NCBI RefSeq assembly: GCF_030463535.1
Contig: NC_132891.1
Coordinates: forward strand, 9,042,449-9,106,448
DNA from: Salminus brasiliensis
Lineage: Eukaryota > Chordata > Actinopteri > Characiformes > Bryconidae
DNA length: 64,000 nt
Direction: 5' to 3'
Shown here: in pieces, positions 35,001 to 64,000 of the stretch
How the letters are laid out: each line of letters begins with the position of its first letter
Numbering within the stretch: the first letter of the stretch is position 1
Made by a program: the position numbers and the translations under genes
Notes under the pieces: generated by a model
What the model was told of the DNA's origin: nothing
The model's database searches: none
The model's input: only the letters and a program-made list of their open reading frames with translations

Positions 35001-35805
35001 CTACCTTAAAAACTCGTTCCTTTTTCTCTATTGGACAGGAATGAAAGGACTGAAATTGAGTTGGAAATGCAAGCCACTGACCTGAGAGCCTACAATCAGG
35101 AAGACCTCCGACTTGGTAATAAAACGTGTCCATTTACATCTTAGAAGTGGAAATTTGGGGTCGTTTCACACCTGCATTTTTAGTCTGGTTAAACCAGATT
35201 CTGGTTCATTTAGGCAGGTGTAAATATAGTACACACACTTGGATGCGGACCAAAACAATCAGGCGATTAGTATGTTGTGAAAGCATGATTCAACCTCGAT
35301 TTGGCCCAATTAGCTATAAGCTAAATAGTTGTTAACCTGGTATATCACCAAAATATTACTACAGCTGAGAAAACATTTGCCATCTCCGCTGTTGCTCCAC
35401 GTTAAACTGCACAGGGCCTTTATCCTGCATTTACTTTCCTGCTCATGCCCCAGACAAGTCTGACCAATAAACTGAAGAAATCGTTTTACAAAGTTTACAA
35501 ACTCGTCAACTATAGGTGTGAAAAAGCCCTTAATCCTTACCATCAGCTTCATTTACCTATATGTATTATAATAGTAGTTTTTTTTTACTTTTTTTTTTAG
35601 ACTACAAGAACAACATCATGAAAGAAAGGGCTGAGATGAACAACTATCCCGCCCCCAAAATGATAGATCTCAACAGAGGTGATTTCATTTGAAGCCCTCA
35701 GGCTACAGCAGGTGTTGGTTGAGGGCCATGCAATACATGTATATGTATCTGCCTTTCTTTCCTTCTGTTTCAATATCAGAAATGGAGAAACTGTCCCGGA
35801 AGTGA
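21441..35805 (+). CDS. mxra8: Matrix remodelling-associated protein 8, two-Ig-domain membrane protein (10 coding exons, complete)
   Basis: Coding exons 21441-21495, 27172-27198, 27565-27867, 27954-28055, 29478-29981, 33263-33424, 33627-33657, 35039-35115, 35601-35678 and 35780-35805; total 1365 nt, 454 aa (human 442). Layout: hydrophobic signal peptide (about 12-27), V-type Ig domain D1 (about 28-162, Cys56 and Cys140), second Ig domain D2 (about 163-295, Cys189 and Cys276), Pro/Thr stalk, transmembrane helix 357-375 and an 80-residue tail. Both domains end in LHHHYC, the family hallmark; extra Cys147 and Cys283 follow. Possible N-glycosylation at Asn43, 122, 158 and 248. The conserved tail motif [13 protein letters not shown] is present. 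Known role: cell-surface adhesion/matrix protein; mammalian MXRA8 is also an entry receptor for arthritogenic alphaviruses, which cannot be inferred for this fish. The flanking order aurkaip1-mxra8-dvl1 supports the call. Confidence 0.96.
21973..22291 (+). mobile_element. tRNA-derived SINE, family A, copy 3, with internal (TG)n expansion
   Basis: Head TGGCTCAGCGGTTAGAGCA, B box GGTTCGATTCC and the usual tail. Where other copies have CCCACCGCTCTGGG and a few TG units, this copy has about 35 TG repeats (22115-22184). Lies in mxra8 intron 1. Confidence 0.82.
22424..22805 (+). mobile_element. MITE family C, forward copy 1
   Basis: Begins ACACTATATGGGCAAAAGT. Internal markers: CTGTCTCTACTGTCCAGGG, GCATTGCTGTGAGGATTGG, CCATCATTCCAGAGAACAC. 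Non-coding; no transposase. In mxra8 intron 1. Confidence 0.7.
23625..23745 (+). repeat. MITE family K fragment
   Basis: Starts with CCTTAAACAGCCTATGGCC and contains a CAAA..AATAGCCTCACCAGGCCC block. Related to copies at 37440-37590 (reverse) and 46960-47100 (forward). Confidence 0.45.
23819..24058 (+). mobile_element. MITE family C, forward copy 2 (internally deleted)
   Basis: Begins GCTATATGGACAAAAGTATT; shares CTGTCCAGGGAAGATTC and GTCCATCATTCCAGAGAACA with other copies but lacks the middle part. Confidence 0.7.
24070..24650 (+). mobile_element. Tc1-like transposase-derived relic (second family)
   Basis: Keeps phrases typical of a Tc1 transposase gene: GAGATCAGGAAGACCAAGAA, TCTCAGCAATAATTGCTAGC, CGAAACCCCCATATGACTGC and, after a deletion, GAGTTTTGGAAA. 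No long open frame; heavily decayed. In mxra8 intron 1. Confidence 0.55.
24668..24728. repeat. (TTCTA)n pentanucleotide microsatellite
   Basis: About ten TTCTA units, preceded by TTCTG variants. Confidence 0.95.
25210..25645 (+). mobile_element. MITE family C, forward copy 3 (near full length)
   Basis: Begins CTATATGGACAAAAGTATTG at about 25217 and ends near CATTTGGACATTCAGTGTA. Contains the diagnostic inner blocks, including GGTTTGTGTTTATCTGC and GGCAGTACTTCTCTAATGGG. No coding capacity. Confidence 0.72.
27172..27198 (+). CDS. mxra8: mxra8 coding exon 2 (27-nt microexon)
   Basis: Encodes IAAILLTPY with split codons at both ends, completing the signal peptide hydrophobic core. Acceptor TTTCAG, donor GTAAGT; phase 1 on both sides. 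Confidence 0.8.
27565..27867 (+). CDS. mxra8: mxra8 coding exon 3 (most of Ig domain 1)
   Basis: 303 nt, from [18 protein letters not shown] through [20 protein letters not shown] and RVVHWDL to DGNFSLIIH. Acceptor TTATAG at 27564, donor GTAAGA at 27868. Confidence 0.94.
27954..28055 (+). CDS. mxra8: mxra8 coding exon 4 (end of Ig domain 1)
   Basis: 102 nt encoding [20 protein letters not shown] and the closing strand [10 protein letters not shown]. Acceptor TTCTGCAG, donor GTAAGA. Confidence 0.94.
28056..29477 (+). other. mxra8 intron 4: (TA)n tract and a dispersed repeat
   Basis: Holds a (TA)n microsatellite at 29030-29082 and, at about 29176-29350, a dispersed repeat with CACCCACAAAAAACATCCTG and ACTGATGAAGGGCTAGAAG. 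Related pieces lie near 13510-13600 and 34375-34555. Nothing coding recognised. Confidence 0.6.
29478..29981 (+). CDS. mxra8: mxra8 coding exon 5 (Ig domain 2 and stalk)
   Basis: 504 nt, the largest exon, holding the whole second Ig domain (VVLPCVN to [15 protein letters not shown]) and a Pro/Thr-rich stalk ([17 protein letters not shown]). Acceptor CTTGCAG, donor GTAATG. Confidence 0.95.
30080..30422 (-). mobile_element. Non-autonomous DNA element (MITE family L)
   Basis: Ends are ATACACTACCTCGGCAC (left) and TTAGTTCATATAGTGTATG (right), whose outermost bases are inverted repeats (ATACACTA / TAGTGTAT). The interior (GTGGTTCCTAAGCGCTTCC, AATAATACCACTCACAGTCG) resembles a common teleost element with the same end motif. 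In mxra8 intron 5. Confidence 0.6.
31565..31700 (+). repeat. Dispersed teleost repeat fragment
   Basis: Contains AGTGGCAAGGAAAAACTCCC, GGAGGAAGAAACCTTGC and CCCATCCTCCTCTGG, a block widely dispersed in teleost genomes from general knowledge. In mxra8 intron 5. Confidence 0.5.
31880..31990 (-). repeat. MITE family M fragment (reverse)
   Basis: Right end ATAATGCTGCTTTAA is the reverse complement of the left end of the complete element at 36406-36731; AGGGGGAGCCCTAGAGTA matches its GGGCTCCCTCTAC block. Only one end is present. Confidence 0.55.
33263..33424 (+). CDS. mxra8: mxra8 coding exon 6 (transmembrane)
   Basis: 162 nt encoding the juxtamembrane [19 protein letters not shown] and the transmembrane helix, ending in the basic stop-transfer TTRQCKGKG. 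Acceptor GTGCAG, donor GTATGG. Confidence 0.95.
33627..33657 (+). CDS. mxra8: mxra8 coding exon 7 (31 nt)
   Basis: Encodes LEADIRRSS with split flanking codons. Acceptor TTTCAG, donor GTAAGG. Small but phase-compatible with both neighbours. Confidence 0.82.
33840..34235 (+). mobile_element. tRNA-derived SINE-like element, family B (copy 1)
   Basis: B-box-like GTCAAATTCCGGCC at about 33930, then GGCAGCTGGGGCCCCTGAGA, CCAGGGTGGATAGATGACA and GCTTTCCTCCGATCACG. A reverse copy of the family lies at 57320-57610. In mxra8 intron 7. Confidence 0.5.
35039..35115 (+). CDS. mxra8: mxra8 coding exon 8
   Basis: 77 nt encoding [25 protein letters not shown] of the cytoplasmic tail. Acceptor TTGGACAG, donor GTAATA. 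Confidence 0.88.
35601..35678 (+). CDS. mxra8: mxra8 coding exon 9
   Basis: 78 nt encoding [26 protein letters not shown], matching the conserved tail of the family. Acceptor T-tract AG, donor GTGATT. Confidence 0.93.
35780..35805 (+). CDS. mxra8: mxra8 coding exon 10 with stop
   Basis: 26 nt encoding EMEKLSRK and TGA. Acceptor ATATCAG. Basic C-terminus like the human FRKENCK ending. Confidence 0.88.
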
Positions 35806-36063
35806 GTGTTTGTGAGCTGCTGGCTGGTCCAGGGCAGGCTGTATGGGATTCAAGAAGACTGCGGATGTCCACATGGAATCTTTACTGTATATTCAGAAAT
35901 GCTCATCTACAGAATTGTTTTTGTAATGTTTTTAGTATTGTCTTTTTTAATGTTTTTTAAATGCAGCGAAACCTTTTCTTGAAGAAAGCTTACTGTAGTA
36001 TCATTTGGAAGTCATGTGTATACATGTTTAAAGCTGAAATTGTGCCCTGTTGAAAGAAGGGAA

Positions 36064-36069
36064 AATAAA
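36064..36069 (+). terminator. mxra8 poly(A) signal AATAAA
   Basis: First canonical AATAAA on the plus strand about 260 bases after the stop. A second candidate lies at 37246-37251. Confidence 0.6.
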
Positions 36070-36405
36070 TACATATAAAGCAAGAAGACAAACCAAAGAA
36101 TATGAAAACCTGTCTCGACTGATCTGTTAGATCAGACTTGTTTTTGGTGTTGGAGGCACAGGTAGAATGCAGTTCAACCAAATTCAAAACCTACATTTTT
36201 GCTCATCAGACAGTACTTTCAAGTGTGGCTGTCTAGATTTACTGAATCACGCTAGAGTGTTACTGAAATCAAAGAAACCAGATAATAATAATAATAAACT
36301 CAGGAAATTAACAGATATTTGTGATTCCAGGACCATTAACCTCAGCCACCTGTAGTGATACCTACTTATGTACATAATCTGATATCTACTTATGGACATA
36401 ATCTA

Positions 36406-36731
36406 CTTAAAGCAGCATTATGGAGAATTGGTATTTCATGCTCCAGGGCTCCCTCTACTTTTGGGAAGTGTAATTTGCACTAATTTAGCCACCACCAAAG
36501 GACACCAAAGGATGCTTTTCTGGATAAGCTGAAAGATGCAGAAGCACATTGATTTTACACAAATCTCGCGAGTGTTATCTAGCCCACTTCACCAAAAGTT
36601 AAAGAGTGCACTTAGCAGCATGCTGAACTTGGAGTAGCAACTATTCTTCCTATTCAGTAAGTCAGTGGAGCATTAACATGATTTTTAACTTGCTTTTTTC
36701 AAGTAGATATTCTACATAGTGTTGCTTTGAG
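36406..36731 (+). mobile_element. Complete MITE with 25-bp TIRs and TA target duplication (family M)
   Basis: The ends CTTAAAGCAGCATTATGG and the reverse complement of the right end, CTCAAAGCAACACTATGT, agree with few mismatches over about 24 bases (36406-36429 and 36708-36731). TA flanks both sides (36404-36405 and 36732-36733), as expected for Tc1/mariner mobilisation. 326 bp, no ORF. Confidence 0.7.
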
Positions 36732-37439
36732 TACCTAAATATTCTGCATATCTTACTGCTATTTAGCCAGGTATTTAGTTATTTGGTGACTTTTGTTTAT
36801 CTTTTCGTATTAGATTTTGCACACACACACACACACACAGACAGCACTATGCTGGTTATCTGTCGCGCCACAAAAGCAGGACAAATTAAGAAAACTGCTT
36901 CTGGCCACATCAGTAACTGATATGGCCCTTGGCATTAGCGCTTAAGTATTTTATGATTAAGTGTAGAAACATATACATTACATAGACTGGAGAACATCCA
37001 GTGATAATGTATATCTAGTTTTGCATTTATTTCCTACTATCATTTATCATATCCTAATATGACCAAGTTTTCCAAACTGAAAATGTGGGTGACTGTGAGG
37101 GTTTTGGGAAACGATGACATGACTCAATATAATCAAATTTTGGATGCAGTTTTTAATGGTGTTTTTTTTTGTTCATTTTGCTTTAAAAAAAAACTAGCTG
37201 CTGATATAAAGGGCTTTGTGCAAATTGTGGCAAACATTAAAACTGAATAAACTTTATTTTTAAATAATCAACTCAGGTTGGTCTATTTGCCTTTAATACA
37301 GGTAAAGTGTTTTCAGGTAGACCTAAATTTCACAGATTTACAGTGTTCACAAGTACTTTATGACTAATAGAGTGCTGGGTTATTGACCACAGGGTTGTGG
37401 GTTCCAATACCACTTCTGCAGCTTAACCTTAAGCTTTAA

Positions 37440-37590
37440 AGCAGAAAAGGCATATTACACAATACAGTGTATTATTCAATAACTACAGGGACTTCTGTAC
37501 AAGCTAATGAGGCTGTTATTTGCTAATAGACGTTTGTAATAACACTTTCGGCTCGCCTGCGGTCCATAGCCTGTTTAAGGGTTTAATCCT
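37440..37590 (-). repeat. MITE family K, reverse copy
   Basis: ACTACAGGGACTTCTGTACA, ATAACACTTTCGGCTCG and CTGTTTAAGGGTTTAA are the reverse complements of blocks at 46960-47100. The flanking AAGGGTTTAA looks like a short terminal motif. Confidence 0.5.
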
Positions 37591-38180
37591 TCTGCTCCAT
37601 GGGTGCTGACCCTGCTCTCTGACCCCGGCTTTCTCAGCTGCGACATGTAAAGAGAGGAATTCTACTGCACTGTATCAGTATAAGGACAATAAACATTCTC
37701 TGTACCTTTAAAAGCAAAGCAACAGGGACTGATCTGAAACCAGTGGGGAGTGATGTATAGTGATGAGGACACTTTTCTCTAAATTGAGTCGTATCAGCTT
37801 TCCAAACCATCCCAAGTAGTCTAATCTTGTAAATCGTGCTAAATGACACACTCTGAATAATAACCTTAGGCTTTGTGCCTTTAATGTGAGGGATATGCCT
37901 TTTTCTACATTCTGCAACATCCATACACAAACAGTATTAGGCCCCTGAGGGCCTAACACTAATGAAATAAAATGTAACAAGAATGCGTTTTCAAAAAAGT
38001 AATTCCTACCTTTTGAGCTACTCTTAATAGTAAAGGTGCTTTAAATGGTTCTAGGAGTAATGCCACAGAAGAACCACTTTTGGTTCTATGAAGAACTATA
38101 GCTTCAGTGCTTTAGAGCTTTAGAAATGGTTAAAGGGACACATTCACAAACAAAAACCACTGCAATTTACATAAACGTTT

Positions 38181-38830
38181 TGTCATGGCATGCTAGGCCA
38201 GACCAAGATGGGACGAACCCTTGTAGAGATGGAATCCAATGCAAGGGCATTTATTTAAACAAACAAACATAAAACACCAAGAGTACGAAAAACATGAGCA
38301 GCACTGAGAGGTGCGAAACGTGACAACACAAAGGGCGAACATAACAGACCTGGGACTGGGAGGAATTTGGAGCTGAGCAGGCACTAGAGCAGCGCTCAAT
38401 AACAGGACAAGGAGAGCTGGGGAACCAGCAGCGTGCTGCTGCGAGCGTGGGTCGCCTTGCTGGGACGTGGGTAGCCAGTGAATCCTGACAGTGAGCGAGC
38501 GAGCCTCGCTAATAACGTGGTTAGCAGGGTGACCTGCTCCTGAATTGTGGATACCGAGCTGAAGCTGACCGTAACACACCTCCAGTCATGGGGGGAACCT
38601 CTCGAGTGACGTCAAGGTTCAAAACTATACAATTCTCAACACCGAATGGCGGTGTGGAGGCTCCTTAAATACCCCCAGTCCCAGGTGAAACACATGAACC
38701 AAACAAACTGAATCATGAACCGATACAAGTGACCAAACACATGAACGGAAATTAGGCGGAAGTCCTTATTTGGGCCTGTGGGGGGCGGCTCGGAATCGCC
38801 CTGGGATAGGTAGATACCAAGGGGCTGACA
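38181..38830 (-). mobile_element. Solo LTR of a retrotransposon with 5-bp target duplication
   Basis: The 650-bp unit starts TGTCATGG and ends GCTGACA (TG..CA ends) and is flanked on both sides by CGTTT (38176-38180 and 38831-38835). Read on the minus strand it has a TATA-like GTATTTAAGG and, later, AATAAATGCCC near its 3' end, in the order expected for U3-R-U5. No internal coding region or second LTR is nearby, so it is a solo LTR. Gypsy-like by general look; the family is not proven. Confidence 0.75.
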
Positions 38831-40021
38831 CGTTTGTGTATCTTTGTCTAAACAAATGGACTCTTATTGCTCAGATAAATCTGAATAACTGAATTAAAAA
38901 AAATTACGGAAAGCATAATTTTCTGCCTTAAAAAGTGATTAAAACAGTACAGGGTATCATTGCTTCATTTCTACGAACTGTAACTTTACCAAGTAATTTT
39001 GGGTCATTAAAAAAAAAACCCCTATTATATATATATAATAATTCATAGCTCTGTGTCATGTACTTGATGTTTTATGGCACTACTTGTTTGGAGTGGGGGA
39101 ATGTATACAGATGCATACAGATGGATCTATGTCATATGTAATTTTGATGTAATGGCATGAAAACCTAATAAATATATTGATAAAAAAAAACAACTACATC
39201 AAGGGCAGCTCTAAAAACTACCTCTAAAAATGGTGTTGTCCTGACATTGATATATACAGTAGATTATATTATAATAGATATGAAGATTATATAGAAATGC
39301 AACGTTCATTTTCTGTTATTACCTATAGTTTTAAATGACTGGAGGTAGAAGGTTTGTGCTGAAGAACAGTACCTGTCTGAGTCCTTCTTTAGGCTTCAAT
39401 ATGGCCAATATGGGAAACCACAGGGAGTGACCTTAAGTATTCAGTATTCAGTATTTCACTGGGCTTCTTCACAGTTCAAAAAGCAGCTTTGCTTCTAGTT
39501 AACTATTGATTATGGATTATCGTCTATGAATTTGATACAACCTAACTTCCTTCCAGTGTAAGTACTTTGTGGTTCAGTAAGTGTTCAGTAAAAGCACAGA
39601 AGCTGCACTGTGTGAGATACTGAGTCACTGGCATAGTGAACACTGCAGTAAGGAAGAGCTGCCCCCTGCTGTTAGAACTCAGGTACTGACACACAGCCAC
39701 TCCAAACTTTGGTTAATGAAGGAGTCTCTTCATCATCAGTGATATAGACCATTTTCCATCCACCAAGAGTGACAGTAAGGGAAAGAATCGCCCCCAAACA
39801 TCTGAGCAATTCTTTTACTTCGTCTGCTGGTGTATTTTACCTTCTGTGCTTCTGTACGTTTAAGTAGAGTCCTTTAGAAAACGACAGTGTCTGGATCTGC
39901 GTCTTACACATTTTCTGTGACCCTGAGCAGGCCCAGAAGGTCTCTGCTGCACCATTTAAGGTGTCCACCTAATTCGAAGGTGGGTGTGCTGCTACATGAC
40001 TGTTATTTTACTGTATACTGT

Positions 40022-40684
40022 TCAAGCCCTGCCTCCTGCAACGCAATTGGCTAGTCGCCTCCCCTTTCCTGCCCTATGATTGGCTATCACGCTGATCATA
40101 TCTATGTGTTATATTTTAGGTTAAAACACATGTATATTTACCATAAACACGAATAAACAGAATACATATGGACAGCATGCCCACCCGGTACAGGGGGCAG
40201 GTGTTTTTGGAATACGGGTGGGTATGAAATAACACCTGGGAGATTTTGAGAGTTTGGGAGAGTTCTGCTCACAGATTTTTGGAAGTAGTTTTCTGCCCCC
40301 TAGCGGTGCTCTTAAAAACAGACACCTGTAATCCGGCCTTTCTGTCCTGAAGGTTTACCAGTGGTCGACCTTTCGTGGGATAGAGGTGGGTGGAGTATCC
40401 TTGACCCAAACTCAAGTAAAAGTAGTGATAGTTCTGCGTAATTTAATGATCCAGCATTTATTAACACATGAACTGTGGTTTCAATTCTTCTCGTTTCGAT
40501 GCACTCATTTTCTTAATACTGGTATTTAAAGAAAATGCAATGAAACAAACAAACAAACAAAAAAATGTTGAAAATCAGCAGATTAATCCACGACATTTTT
40601 TAACCATATACTTTCATTAATAAATAGTTTATAGCTTTTACTATAGTAAAAGCTGTTATAAGCTGTTATATTTTTAAGGGTCAG

Positions 40685-40718
<34 letters not shown>

Positions 40719-41643
40719 GAGGAAGAATTGTGACCGTATAAAGTGATGCCATAAAACAGTCATATTTTTAAAAGATTGTTATCATACCTCTGGAGCAGAA
40801 AAGCCATATTGTAATTTACTCTGAAAATATTTCATGCAGTTTTTTATGAGCACCACTAGAGGGCAGCAGCCCCCTACGAAAAATCGCTGAGCAGAACTCC
40901 TAAACTCAGTCTCTCAGGCGTTATTTTAAACCCACCCGTATTCCGACAACACCTGCCCCCTGTATTGGGATTGGCAAGCAGTCCATACTCACAAGTGAAT
41001 CCACCCACATGGTTTTATTTCAGTAATGATTATGTCTATAAATATCAGAGAGTTTAATAAACAAATTCGATGTTTTCACATTTTTTGCCACTGAAAAATC
41101 AACAACACCTAATGTGGTCTTAACGTGGTTTAGCTGGCCTTTCTGTTCGTCGCTCATATGTAACACGTGCGACTTCATCAGTTAATACACATGTTTATAT
41201 ATATACAACAATACATATAAATAAACAAAGAATTAACAGATCATATATTTAAGGCAATAGAACCAGTAATTAACCAGTCATTTTAAAATTTAGTATAGGG
41301 CTTTTAATATGGCTTTTATAAAGTACTAATGCACTAATATTGTGTAATATTTTACCAATAACCGTATTAATAAACATATACACATTTATACAAATACGCT
41401 GAGAATAAACGGGGAGTGGATTTATTCAGAAAAATACTTTATAAAATACAACACGCACCAGAAATAGTGTTTTATCATTAGTATTTATTATTTTAAGATT
41501 TTAACACATACGTGATTAAAATATAATACACGTCATATGAACAGCGTGATAAGCTGCCCGCTCGAGAATATGAACCAACAGCCAATCATAGGGCAGGGAA
41601 GCGGAGCGACTAGCCAATCGCTTCGCGATAAGGCGGGACTTCG
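40022..41643. repeat. Large imperfect inverted repeat reaching the dvl1 promoter
   Basis: Outer arms about 40022-40115 and 41519-41643 are inverted copies, including GATTGGCTAGTCGC-type and CCTGCCCTATGATTGGCT blocks. Inner arms about 40165-40325 and 40843-41000 are also inverted copies (ACAGGGGGCAGGTGTT, AATACGGGTGGG, GAGTTCTGCTCA). A spacer of about 0.5 kb lies at 40326-40842, and the right side has about 0.45 kb of extra AT-rich DNA between its two arms. Confidence 0.75.
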
Positions 41644-41956
41644 CCGAAAACGGGTGGGAAAACAAACGCACGGCCGATCCCTTCCCTTCCTGTTTTCCAC
41701 CAGGCGAGCCGAGCTGCCGTGCCGAGAGACTCACTGACGCCGGACCGGGCTCGACTATGTCTGAGATCTCACACTCCGCCAAGGGAGAGGTTATTTGCTT
41801 CCCTACGTGAAACAGACTGACAGCCATGTCTTCGGACAGCTCCGCGTCCTCCTCCTAGCCGCGGTCTGCAGACATATGCTGGGTATTTTCGCCACTGCTG
41901 TACGCCCTCCGTGTCGTTGTCAATGACTGTCCAGACCATCTAGCCAGAGCCCACTC
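41500..41956 (+). promoter_or_regulatory. dvl1 promoter and 5' UTR with CCAAT boxes and short uORFs
   Basis: CpG-rich. Two CCAAT boxes at 41582-41586 and 41614-41618; no clear TATA box. Downstream, before the dvl1 ATG, are short upstream ORFs at 41757-41810 (17 aa), 41826-41858 (10 aa), 41876-41926 (16 aa) and 41923-41943 (6 aa). Transcription start not determined, so how many uORFs are in the mRNA is uncertain. Confidence 0.6.

Positions 41957-64000
<22,044 letters not shown>

Larger units (their letters stand above)
36074..41500. other. Intergenic region between mxra8 and dvl1
   Basis: No coding exon recognised. Contains a complete MITE (36406-36731), a SINE head fragment (about 37367-37415), MITE family K (about 37440-37590), a MITE of the AATGGTTCT family (about 38028-38100), a solo LTR (38181-38830) and the left part of a large inverted repeat (from 40022). 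38836-40020 has short A-rich tracts but nothing recognised. Confidence 0.6.

Noticed and set aside
38193-38579. 128-codon open frame on the minus strand
   Set aside because: Lies wholly inside the solo LTR and has no domain; LTRs are not expected to code.

Overview
The window is nuclear DNA of a ray-finned fish, most likely an otophysan teleost (characin, catfish or electric-fish type). It is intron-rich and AT-rich, and carries many dinucleotide microsatellites, tRNA-derived SINEs, Tc1-like relics and MITEs. The proteins rebuilt from the exons are clear vertebrate orthologues. The organism assignment comes from general sequence character and the repeat families, not from a search. No bacterial, plasmid or phage feature was seen.

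Four genes can be supported exon by exon, with consistent splice phases. (1) slc25a33, mitochondrial pyrimidine nucleotide carrier, minus strand, 655-9537, 7 coding exons, 314 aa, complete. (2) aurkaip1 (mitoribosomal protein mS38), plus strand, 15641-19683, 3 coding exons, 207 aa, complete. (3) mxra8, a two-Ig-domain single-pass membrane protein, plus strand, 21441-35805, 10 coding exons, 454 aa, complete. (4) dvl1 (Dishevelled), plus strand, starting at 41957. Only its first three coding exons (DIX domain and start of the linker) are inside; the gene continues past 64000.

Layout: 1-9.9 kb slc25a33 and its CpG-containing promoter; 9.9-15.1 kb AT-rich intergenic DNA; 15.1-19.9 kb aurkaip1, with a Tc1-like element in its first coding intron; 19.9-21.4 kb repeat-filled spacer; 21.4-36.1 kb mxra8; 36.1-41.5 kb intergenic DNA with a TA-flanked MITE, a solo LTR and a large imperfect inverted repeat reaching the dvl1 promoter; 41.5-64 kb dvl1, with a 14.5 kb first intron holding a 47-bp minisatellite of about 39 copies. 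The order aurkaip1-mxra8-dvl1 matches the compact block on human chromosome 1p36.33; slc25a33 lies several Mb away on human 1p36 but is the direct neighbour here.

The genes do not form one pathway. Two serve mitochondria (UTP/pyrimidine import; mitochondrial small ribosomal subunit), one is a cell-surface Ig protein and one transduces Wnt signals. The most unusual structures are the inverted near-copy of the dvl1 CCAAT-box promoter core about 1.5 kb upstream, the strictly phased 47-bp minisatellite with a six-unit higher-order duplication, a cluster of short upstream ORFs before the dvl1 start, a clean solo LTR with a 5-bp target duplication, and several nested or deletion-derived transposons. 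I found no previously undescribed multi-gene system.
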